A stretch of 64,000 bases of DNA, taken from contig JBJOID010000062.1 of the NCBI GenBank assembly GCA_046047315.1, positions 50,479-114,478 of the forward strand. The letters are read 5' to 3'. This DNA comes from WGMK01 sp046047315 (GTDB lineage Bacteria; Hydrogenedentota; Hydrogenedentia; Hydrogenedentales; JAEUWI01). A program made the position numbers and the translations under genes. Shown one piece after another: positions 53,887-62,408 of this stretch; the first letter of the stretch is position 1; every line of letters begins with the position of its first letter. A model generated the notes under the pieces. The model had not been told where the DNA came from and did not search any database. It saw only the letters and a list, made by a program, of their open reading frames with translations.

Positions 53887-54750
53887 CTAGAGCGCTTCCG
53901 CCCCGCTGACCACTTCAATAAGTTCCGTCGTAATGGCATCCTGGCGCGCCCGGTTGTAGGCGAGCGTCAGGCTCTTGATGACTTCCCCGGCGTTGCGGGT
54001 TGCCGCGTCCATCGCGGTCATGCGCGCGCCGTATTCGCTGGCGGCGGATTCAAAGAGCAGGCGGTGCACCTGCACCGAGATCTGGCGGTTCAGCAACGAA
54101 TCCACCAGCAACTCCTGCGAGGGCTCGTAAATATAGTCCACGCTGGCGGCAGTCTCCGCGCCCTCGCTGGCGGCAGCGGCCAGCGGGAGCAGGCGGTTCA
54201 CGGTCACTTCCTGCGTGACGGCGCTACGGAACAAATTGAACACCGCATGCACCGCGCAGATCTGCCGCTCGCGATATCGGCTGATGAGCGTGTCCGCCAC
54301 CTCGCGCGCGAGTTCGAGCGCCTCGGCCTCGCTGCGGCCCTGGTAGGTTGCGGCAATGTGGCAGCCGCGGCGGCGGAGCGCCTCGACGCCCTTGCGGCCT
54401 ATGATGTGCAGCTCCACCTCGCGGCCCGCGAAATCCTCGTGGATCAACTGCATCACGCGTCCCACGATGGAAGCGTTGAAGCCGCCGCAAAGGCCTCGGT
54501 CGGAAGTGACCACCAGCACCGCGACGGCGCCTTCCTCGTGCGTCTGAAGAAGCGGATGCGGGCTGCCCGAGGAGCGCTCGGCCAGGCGGTGGGCCAGCTT
54601 CTGCATGTGCTCGGCATAGGGGCGCGCCTGCACGATGGAAGCCTGCGCCTTGCGCAGCTTCGACGCCGCCACCATCTTCATGGCGCGGGTGATCTTCTGC
54701 GTGCTCTTGACGCTGCCGATGCGGCGCTTGATGTCGCGAAGGTTCGACAA
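53887..54750 (-). CDS. atpG: ATP synthase gamma subunit
   Basis: 287 residues, central rotor shaft. N-terminal MSNLRDIKRRIGSVKSTQKITRAM and C-terminal ASEYGARMTAMDAATRNAGEVIKSLTLAYNRARQDAITTELIEVVSGAEAL are the classical gamma ends. It lies six bases after atpA. Confidence 0.96.
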   Translation of the reverse strand: MSNLRDIKRRIGSVKSTQKITRAMKMVAASKLRKAQASIVQARPYAEHMQKLAHRLAERSSGSPHPLLQTHEEGAVAVLVVTSDRGLCGGFNASIVGRVMQLIHEDFAGREVELHIIGRKGVEALRRRGCHIAATYQGRSEAEALELAREVADTLISRYRERQICAVHAVFNLFRSAVTQEVTVNRLLPLAAAASEGAETAASVDYIYEPSQELLVDSLLNRQISVQVHRLLFESAASEYGARMTAMDAATRNAGEVIKSLTLAYNRARQDAITTELIEVVSGAEAL

Positions 54751-54756
54751 GTTGGC

Positions 54757-56286
<1,530 letters not shown>

Positions 56287-56298
56287 GATGGGTCGTCC

Positions 56299-56844
56299 TT
56301 ACTCCGCGAGGATGGCGTCGCGAAGCCTGCGTAATTGAGAGCGCACGGTGCCGTCGATGACCACGCCGCCTACTTCGGCCTTGACGCCGCCGAGCAGCCG
56401 GGGATTGGTGGCATACACGCTGTGTATCTTTTTTCCGGTGTAAGCCTCGAGTGCGGCGTCCACCTCGGCCCGTTGTTCGGGCGTCAGGGGCGTCGCAGAG
56501 ACCACCCGGGCTTGCGTCTGGTTAAGCCGTTCGTCCAGCAGCTTGCTGAAGATCACGGCCACGTCGCCGATTTGCGAGATGCGTCGGCGGTAAAGCATCT
56601 CGCGGAACAGGCGCTTTACCTCGTCCACCTCAATGTGGACATGGTGCAGGACCTCGCCCACAAGCGTGGTGCGCTGGGGGAGCGGAATGGCGGGGTTGTC
56701 GAGCACGTTGCGAAAGTCGTGGTGGGTCTCGTGCAACTCCGCCAGGGTCTCGAGGCCTTCGAGCGCCTGCTTCATGCGCTCGGTGTCAGGCAGGGCACGG
56801 GCCAGGGCGCGGGCGTATCGTTCGGCAACAATGTAATGCTTCAT
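56299..56844 (-). CDS. atpH: ATP synthase delta subunit
   Basis: 181 residues. Peripheral-stalk subunit that links the b stalk to the top of F1. Matches OSCP/delta: N-terminal IVAERYARALARAL, then LAELHETHHDFRNVLDNPAIP and C-terminal LLGGVKAEVGGVVIDGTVRSQLRRLR. It overlaps the extended b subunit gene by four bases. Confidence 0.93.
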   Translation of the reverse strand: MKHYIVAERYARALARALPDTERMKQALEGLETLAELHETHHDFRNVLDNPAIPLPQRTTLVGEVLHHVHIEVDEVKRLFREMLYRRRISQIGDVAVIFSKLLDERLNQTQARVVSATPLTPEQRAEVDAALEAYTGKKIHSVYATNPRLLGGVKAEVGGVVIDGTVRSQLRRLRDAILAE

Positions 56845-57620
56845 GCGGGGCGATCCTTCAGGGCCGCGCAGAAGACATGAACCAGGCCGTCGCGCGCATG
56901 GTCAAGCTGTTGCTCGCGTAGCTCTTCCTCGATTTCCCGCAGGGCCTTGTCGAAAAGCTCGCGGCGCAGGCGGCGGTTCGCGGCGTTCACCGCGTCACGC
57001 AACTGGTCCTCGTTCTCGCGGCGCACTTCTTCGCAACGCGCATGGTGGCGTTCCCGCTGCTCTTCCAGTTCGCGGATGAGTGCCGCCTCGGTGTCGGTCT
57101 GCAGCTGATCGCGGGTCTGGGCCAGCGCGGCCATCTTGGCCTCGGCCTCCCGCAGGCGCGCCTGTGATTCCTCACGCGCGGCCTTGAGGTCCTCGATCTT
57201 CTGGGCGATGGACTTGGCGCCGTCGTCGAGGAAGCGGCGCAGGGCCGGCCAGGCAAGGCGCGCAATCAGCACCACAACAAGGCCCGCATTGAAGAAGTCG
57301 AAGAACAGCGAACGGCGCTCGATGCGGTGTTCCTCGGCGGCCAAATCGGGATTGTGCTCGTATCCCTCGACAAAGCGGAGGTTTTCCTCGAAGTGGGGAT
57401 CATGCGCGGTGGTCATGTCGAAGAGGTGCGGCCGCTGGATGTAGCGCTTGTAACTGTCGCTCTTCACGACCTCGAGGTAGTGCTCGTGCTCGTGCTTGTA
57501 CTTGGCGAGGTATTCGGAGGAAAGGCCGGGAGAGCCAAAGAGCAGGTTGCCCAGAATCCAGCCCACAAAGGCGGTGCCGAAGAGGGCCATCAGGAATTGC
57601 TTGGTGGTTAGGCGGTTCAT
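56841..57620 (-). CDS. atpF: Extended ATP synthase b-type subunit
   Basis: 259 residues against about 160 for normal b. Residues 8-28 form an extra transmembrane helix, then a His/charge-rich loop (about 30-100) lies outside or inside, and a second helix (about 105-125) leads to the long coiled coil (about 130-240: KIEDLKAAREESQARLREAEAKMAALAQTRDQ) typical of b. The C-terminal end binds delta. The insert between the helices is not known from E. coli b. It overlaps both neighbours by ATGA, so it is a true component of this operon alongside the ordinary b. Confidence 0.82.
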   Translation of the reverse strand: MNRLTTKQFLMALFGTAFVGWILGNLLFGSPGLSSEYLAKYKHEHEHYLEVVKSDSYKRYIQRPHLFDMTTAHDPHFEENLRFVEGYEHNPDLAAEEHRIERRSLFFDFFNAGLVVVLIARLAWPALRRFLDDGAKSIAQKIEDLKAAREESQARLREAEAKMAALAQTRDQLQTDTEAALIRELEEQRERHHARCEEVRRENEDQLRDAVNAANRRLRRELFDKALREIEEELREQQLDHARDGLVHVFCAALKDRPA

Positions 57621-58051
57621 GCGGCGCCCCCGTTCTTCACGCCGAATTTCTCGGCAAGGGCAACCTTGATGTCGCGCACGACCTCGCCGGAGACCTCGCG
57701 CTGCTGACGGGCCTGGGCGCGGAGGTCCTTAAGGAGGGCGGCCAGTTGGACCGCGCCCTCCGCCTTGAGCGCGGCGATCTCCTCGTCATGCTTCAGCTTG
57801 GCCTGGCGCTTGCCATCGGTGAACAGCTGGGCCGCCTCACGGTGGGCATCGGCGAGACTGCGCAAGTAATCGTCCTGCGCGGCCTCGGCCTTCGCTTTCA
57901 GCGCCTGCGCCGCCTCGCCGTCTTCACGCATGCGAAGCTCGCGCTCGTCCATCGTCCGCATCAGCGGGCGAAGCACGTACGCGTACATCAGGCCGGTGAA
58001 TAACAGAAACAGCCCGGTCTCGACGATTATCGTGAAGTTAACGGTTACCAA
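57617..58051 (-). CDS. atpF: ATP synthase b subunit
   Basis: 144 residues. One N-terminal transmembrane helix (about 4-27, VETGLFLLFTGLMYAYVL) and a charged helix with RPLMRTMDERELRMRED, then coiled coil to the end. It is the short partner of the extended b subunit, so the peripheral stalk is probably a b/b' heterodimer as in cyanobacteria and some phototrophs. 46 bases after atpE. Confidence 0.9.
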   Translation of the reverse strand: MVTVNFTIIVETGLFLLFTGLMYAYVLRPLMRTMDERELRMREDGEAAQALKAKAEAAQDDYLRSLADAHREAAQLFTDGKRQAKLKHDEEIAALKAEGAVQLAALLKDLRAQARQQREVSGEVVRDIKVALAEKFGVKNGGAA

Positions 58052-58097
58052 GGGGTGTACTCAGTGTCCTTGCGCAATGCGCGCCGAAGAGCGTAAA

Positions 58098-58421
58098 TCA
58101 GGAGCCCACGACAAAGAGCATCAGCAGGGCGATCACCAGCGAGTAAATGCCGGTGGATTCCGCCACGGCCTGGCCGATGAGCATGGTGCGGGTCAGCAGG
58201 CCCGCTTCCTGCGGGGCGCGGCCCACGGCTTCGCAAGCCTTGCCGGCGGCGTAGCCTTCGCCCACGCCCGGTCCAATCGCGCCGAAGCCCATGCAGATGC
58301 CCGCGCCGATCAGGGCGCCGGCTTTCACCAGGTCCGCGCCGGAGATACCGGCCGCGGCGGTAGTCTGCGGAACCTGGCTCATCGCGTGTTCCAACACCAT
58401 CGAAATTGTCGCTGCGTCCAT
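58098..58421 (-). CDS. atpE: ATP synthase c subunit, single hairpin with two carboxylates
   Basis: 107 residues. Two transmembrane helices with the loop GRAPQEAG. Helix 2 has the ion-binding E88 in GQAVAESTGIYSL, very close to the Na+-binding c of Ilyobacter (QAVAESTGIYSLVIAL). The glutamine of that site (GVGQGY) is E55 here (GVGEGY), giving a two-carboxylate motif like that described for Fusobacterium nucleatum. Na+ coupling is therefore likely but inferred. The start (58421) was chosen as the usual N-terminus; an AAGGA is 12 bases upstream. A longer start exists at 58454. Confidence 0.95.
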   Translation of the reverse strand: MDAATISMVLEHAMSQVPQTTAAAGISGADLVKAGALIGAGICMGFGAIGPGVGEGYAAGKACEAVGRAPQEAGLLTRTMLIGQAVAESTGIYSLVIALLMLFVVGS

Positions 58422-58481
58422 CTCAATATTTCCTTCTGCGCCGAAGCGCGCCAAACAACCCGTTTCCCGAAAGCCGCCCGC

Positions 58482-59465
58482 CTAGACCACGTAGAGAATG
58501 GCGAGGGCGATAATGAGCGCGTAGATCGCCGTGGACTGCGCCACGGCCTGTCCAATCAGCATGGTCCGCAGGATGAGGGTGTCCCGCTGAGGATAGGCGG
58601 CCGCCATGGCGCAGGCGGGGCCGGAGGTCATGCCCGAGCCGATGCCCGGCCCGATGCCGCCAAAGCCCACCGCGATGGCCGCGCCAATCATGTGCGCGAA
58701 GCCCAGGATCCCCGGGGGGATATCCTGCATGGCGAACATCATGATGAAAGAGACCAGCATGCCAAAGATGGCGGGCGTCTCGCAGACAGCCTGTCCAATC
58801 AGCATGGTGCGAAGCGTCACGCCGTAGGACTTGGGCCAGCGGCTCAGGCCCAGCACGGCGCCCCCCGCGGTCTGCCCGGAACCGAGGCCCGAGCCAATGG
58901 CGCTCACGCCCATGGCCAGGCCCGCGCCAATGCACACGCCCATGGTGGCGAGGTCGGTGCCGGGCTGCTGGCGGATGATGAGGATGAGCGCCACCACCAG
59001 CGCGAAAATGCTGGGGGATTGCGCCACGGCCTGGCCGATGATCATCGACTGGGTGGTTTGCCCGAGGCGCCGGGGATTGCGCGCCACGCCCTCGCAGGCG
59101 TTGCCCGCGGGCCAGCCGCAGCCCAGCCCGCTGCCAAAGGCGCCGCAGCCAATGGCCAGGCCCGCGCCCAGCATGGCGGCGAAATAGTTGCCGCCCACTT
59201 CCTCGGGCTGCAGGGCCGGAAAGAACAGGATGAACAGGCCCACCACGAGGGAGAAGATGGAGGCGTCGCCGGTGATGGCCTGGCCAATCAGCATGGTGCG
59301 GCGCAATTCGCCCTGCAGCTTGGGCTGGCGCATCATGGCAGACGAGGCCGCGCCTGCGGCCTTGCCCATGCCAAGGGCCGAGCCCAGCCCGCCAAGGCCG
59401 AGCGCGATGCCCGCGCCAAGGTAGCGGCCGAGATACTCCCAGTGATGTGGTTCGAAGTCGAGCAC
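58482..59465 (-). CDS. Fused four-hairpin ATP synthase c protein, three hairpins lacking the essential Glu
   Basis: 327 residues, four c-type hairpins in tandem (about 12-85, 92-165, 172-245, 255-327). Each has the Gly-rich helix 1 and the GQA motif of helix 2. At the position of E88 of the single c, they have G66 (with D67 next to it), Q149, E229 and Q310; only hairpin three keeps the ion-binding carboxylate. The helix-1 partner position E55 is M33, C116, S196 and S277. So at most one transported ion per four hairpins. Fused proteolipids with lost sites are known in V/A-type and Acetobacterium rotors, but two hairpins there. It sits between a (atpB) and c in the same operon, so it should be part of the c-ring. 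Confidence 0.9.
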   Translation of the reverse strand: MLDFEPHHWEYLGRYLGAGIALGLGGLGSALGMGKAAGAASSAMMRQPKLQGELRRTMLIGQAITGDASIFSLVVGLFILFFPALQPEEVGGNYFAAMLGAGLAIGCGAFGSGLGCGWPAGNACEGVARNPRRLGQTTQSMIIGQAVAQSPSIFALVVALILIIRQQPGTDLATMGVCIGAGLAMGVSAIGSGLGSGQTAGGAVLGLSRWPKSYGVTLRTMLIGQAVCETPAIFGMLVSFIMMFAMQDIPPGILGFAHMIGAAIAVGFGGIGPGIGSGMTSGPACAMAAAYPQRDTLILRTMLIGQAVAQSTAIYALIIALAILYVV

Positions 59466-59482
59466 GGTTCCCCCCGGGAGGC

Positions 59483-60241
59483 CTACTTAATGGCCACCGA
59501 GATGTAGGTCAGGGTCAGCATCGTGAACACGAAGGCTTGCACGGTGCCGACGAAGAAGATGAAGAAGAGGTCCATGCCGATGGACAGGACGCTGAAATTC
59601 CACACGAGGTGGGAAATCACGATGATGATGATGCCGCCGCCGGTGATATTGCCGAAGAGACGGAAGGAGATCGAGATCACCTTGGCGATTTCGCCAATGA
59701 TATTGAGCGGGAAAAAGAAGAGCGAAGAGAGCTTGCCGGCGATGGCAGCGCCGCCGGTGGCGTCTTCCTGGTGCCAGAGCGGCCCGAGCAGTTCCTCGAA
59801 GTAGCCCTTGATGCCCTTGGTCTTGATGGCGCACCACGTGGCGATGGTCATGCCCATCAGGCCCAGGCCGAGCGTGCAGTTGATGTCCGCCGTGGGCTCT
59901 TCGAAATAGTGCGTGGGCAGGAAGCTCATGAAGTTCGACAGCAGTAGGAAGATGAAGAGCGAGGCGATAAGGAAGAAGAAGCGGCGGTTCTGCTGGCGGG
60001 TCTCCAGCTCAAGCGAATCCACCACCAGCTTGTCGAAGACGCCGGCGAAGAGTTCCACCGCGTATTGCGCGCGCGAGGGCGCCATGGCGAAACGGCGCGA
60101 CGCCCAGTAGCTGAGGCCGAAAAGCACGGCCATCACCACGAGCGTGTTGAAGACGGTCATTACGTTCAGGCCGCCCATCGGAATCTCGATGTCCGTGAAC
60201 GGGATGTAGTACCAGACCAGCCTGTTTCCGATGTTTTCCAT
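59483..60241 (-). CDS. atpB: ATP synthase a subunit
   Basis: 252 residues, stator channel. The essential arginine lies in SISFRLFGNITGG and the C-terminal helix has VQAFVFTMLTLTYIS. Five or six hydrophobic segments are visible; an N-terminal periplasmic part is short. The ATG at 60241 shares one base with the TAA of atpI. The rare HQEDATGGAAI loop is not in E. coli. 17 bases upstream of the fused c gene. Confidence 0.95.
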   Translation of the reverse strand: MENIGNRLVWYYIPFTDIEIPMGGLNVMTVFNTLVVMAVLFGLSYWASRRFAMAPSRAQYAVELFAGVFDKLVVDSLELETRQQNRRFFFLIASLFIFLLLSNFMSFLPTHYFEEPTADINCTLGLGLMGMTIATWCAIKTKGIKGYFEELLGPLWHQEDATGGAAIAGKLSSLFFFPLNIIGEIAKVISISFRLFGNITGGGIIIIVISHLVWNFSVLSIGMDLFFIFFVGTVQAFVFTMLTLTYISVAIK

Positions 60242-60627
60242 TAGGGTTGCTTCTGTTTGAGATCCAGGCTGGTGAAAGCCAGGAAGTACATGACAACGCG
60301 GGGTACAAGAATCCCGCAGACCGCTGCAAAGAGGGGAAGCTTGGACTGCGGATCAAGGTCGTATGCCCGCCAGAGCGCTAGCCCATAGACGCCCATCCGG
60401 AGGAGCATTCCCTTAATGGCGGCGGATTGTATCTCAGCCGCGCTGGCTCCGGCAAATTTTTCGACGCGGCGCGCCAAAATCCAGAAGGCGATGACGCCGG
60501 ACAGTCCCCCCATCATCAGCCCAATGGCGATGTCGCGTTCCCAGGCGGCCGCGCCCAGCGCCATGACGGCCAGCAGCATCAACGACAGCCGCACCGTCAT
60601 CAGCCGGAATCGCACTAAGGTTTCCAA
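60241..60627 (-). CDS. atpI: ATP synthase assembly protein I
   Basis: 128 residues from a TTG at 60627, which has a perfect GGAGG eight bases ahead. GTG 60615 (TAGTG junction) and ATG 60600 are alternatives. Four hydrophobic segments match AtpI: MTVRLSLMLLAVMALGAA, IGLMMGGLSGVIAFWIL, KGMLLRMGVYGLALW and AAVCGILVPRVVMYFLAF. AtpI aids c-ring assembly and, in some Na+ synthases, Mg2+ supply. It overlaps atpZ by 13 bases. Confidence 0.85.
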   Translation of the reverse strand: METLVRFRLMTVRLSLMLLAVMALGAAAWERDIAIGLMMGGLSGVIAFWILARRVEKFAGASAAEIQSAAIKGMLLRMGVYGLALWRAYDLDPQSKLPLFAAVCGILVPRVVMYFLAFTSLDLKQKQP

Positions 60628-60863
60628 TTTGCTGTCCTCCAGATGATCCAGGCCGCCACGCCCAGCCCGCCAAACACGCCCGCCAAGAGCACCACCGCGC
60701 CCGCCCCGGGGGAAGCCTGCCGTGCCGCCACCCAGGGTCCCGCCACCGCGCCCAGCGCGATGCCCGCCGCCGCCGCCACGCCCGCGCCCGAAAGCGCACG
60801 GCGGGTGCGCTCCTCCCCGGATGACGGGGCATGCTTTGGGCGCTCGGGGGAATCGGGGTTCAC
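60615..60863 (-). CDS. atpZ: AtpZ/AtpQ-like small membrane protein
   Basis: 82 residues. A charged N-terminus (about 1-24) and two transmembrane segments (about 26-46 and 53-75), as in AtpZ/AtpQ proteins that head many F-type ATPase operons and are implicated in Ca2+/Mg2+ handling or assembly. Sequence is weakly conserved, so the call rests on size, topology and first position in the operon. The start is a GTG at 60863 with AGGA ahead. Confidence 0.65.
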   Translation of the reverse strand: MNPDSPERPKHAPSSGEERTRRALSGAGVAAAAGIALGAVAGPWVAARQASPGAGAVVLLAGVFGGLGVAAWIIWRTANWKP

Positions 60864-60975
60864 CCCGGTATCCTAGGCCCACAAGCGCCGTGCAAGCAAT
60901 CGCGTGTGCACAAGCTTGCACAGGACGCGGGGTCTGCCGCTAAAATTCCGCCAAACAAGGAGGCGAATTCGCGTC

Positions 60976-61230
60976 ATGGCCGTTGTTGAATTTGAAGGAC
61001 AAACGCGCGAGGTGGACGACCACAGCGCAATCATGGAAGCCTGCGAGGAAATGGGCGTGCCCTTCGGCTGCACCGCCGGGGAATGCGGCACCTGCTGCGT
61101 CTATGTCGAGGACGGCATGGAAAACCTGGAGCCCAAGAACGACGCCGAAGTCTCGATGAACCTTGGCCGCGACGAACGCCTCTGCTGTCAGCTCGTTATT
61201 CGCACCGGCACCGTCAAGCTCGCGCTCTAG
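60976..61230 (+). CDS. [2Fe-2S] ferredoxin
   Basis: 84 residues. Plant-type ferredoxin with the cluster motif CTAGECGTC plus a fourth cysteine in LCCQ. The start ATG at 60976 has AAGGAGG 12 bases upstream, the usual spacing being shorter. It lies divergent to the atp operon across 112 bases, so the two have a shared regulatory region. A single electron carrier of unknown partner. Confidence 0.93.
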   Translation: MAVVEFEGQTREVDDHSAIMEACEEMGVPFGCTAGECGTCCVYVEDGMENLEPKNDAEVSMNLGRDERLCCQLVIRTGTVKLAL

Positions 61231-61267
61231 GCACGAACGCACAATTCCCGAAAGCCGTAGCGGCCGT

Positions 61268-62323
61268 TCACGCGCCCTTGCCGTCCTTGAGGTCCTTGGG
61301 ATTGCGCATGTGCGCGAGCGCGTCTTCCTGCGTGATGCGGCCCGCCTTGTAGAGCGCCTTGAGCGAGCGGTCCATCGTGACCATGCCGTCCTTGTGGCTG
61401 GTCTCCACCACGCTGTAGACCTGATGGGTCTTGCCGTCGCGGATGAGGTTGGCGATGGCGGGATTGTTGAGCAGTAGTTCCGCCGCGAGCACGCGGCCCG
61501 GCTGGTCGGCGCGCGGCAGCAGCCGCTGCGACACGATCGCCAGCAGCACCATGGACAACTGGAAGCGTATCTGCTGTTGCTGGTCGCCGGGGAAGACGTC
61601 GATGATGCGGTCCACCGTCTGGATGGCGTCGTTTGTGTGCAGCGTGGCGAAGACCAGGTGGCCGGTTTCCGCCGCCGTCAGCGCGGCTTGAATGGTCTCA
61701 AGGTCGCGCATTTCGCCCACGAGGATCACGTCGGGGTCCTGACGCAGCACATACTTCAGCGCGTTCTTGAAAGCGTGCGTGTCTCCGCCCAACTCGCGCT
61801 GGTCCACGATGGACCGCTTGTGCGAATGTACATACTCGATCGGGTCCTCCACGGTGATGATGTGGCAGGCGCGCTCGTTGTTGATCCGGTCGATCAAGGC
61901 GGCGAGCGTGGTGGTCTTGCCGTGGCCGGTCGGGCCTGTCACCAGCACCAGCCCTTGACGGCGGCTGGTCAGTCCCACCACGCCGGACGGCAGGCCCAGT
62001 TCCTCAAGCACCGGTATCTTCTCGGGAATGGGCCGGAACGCCGCGGTCACCGCGCCCTTTTGCAGGTACACATTCACACGGAAGCGGTGCTTGCGTCCCA
62101 CCGCGAGGCTGAAGTCCAGTTCCTTGTCCTTCTCGAAGCGCGCCCTCTGGCCCTCGCTGAGGAAATCAAAGATGAGACGCTCGGTGTCCTCGGGCGCCAG
62201 CGCGTCGGTGCGGCTGCGGTAGAGGTCGCCGTTGATGCGCAGAATGGGTGGTGCGCCCGCGCTGATCAACAGGTCGGAGGCCTTCTCCCGGGCAACCAAG
62301 TCAAACAAGTCATGGATATCCAT
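61268..62323 (-). CDS. PilT/PilU-family ATPase (second copy)
   Basis: 351 residues, same architecture as pilT at 3.3 kb. Walker A is GPTGHGKT (130-137), with His for the usual Ser; the Asp box TVEDPIEYVH, Walker B LVGEMRDLETI and the His box TGHLVFATLHTNDA are intact. The retraction motif is AIANLIRDGKTHQVYSVVE. It is probably PilU or a second PilT with a partly different role, since it is separated from pilB and has no other pil gene beside it. A small leader precedes the ATG at 62323. Confidence 0.93.
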   Translation of the reverse strand: MDIHDLFDLVAREKASDLLISAGAPPILRINGDLYRSRTDALAPEDTERLIFDFLSEGQRARFEKDKELDFSLAVGRKHRFRVNVYLQKGAVTAAFRPIPEKIPVLEELGLPSGVVGLTSRRQGLVLVTGPTGHGKTTTLAALIDRINNERACHIITVEDPIEYVHSHKRSIVDQRELGGDTHAFKNALKYVLRQDPDVILVGEMRDLETIQAALTAAETGHLVFATLHTNDAIQTVDRIIDVFPGDQQQQIRFQLSMVLLAIVSQRLLPRADQPGRVLAAELLLNNPAIANLIRDGKTHQVYSVVETSHKDGMVTMDRSLKALYKAGRITQEDALAHMRNPKDLKDGKGA

Positions 62324-62408
62324 GCCGATCCTCTCCGCAAGTCAAGCCCCAAAAACGCGAAACGCGATGATAGCCGCGCCGCCGGAAGGGATGCAAAGCC
62401 CCGGGGCA

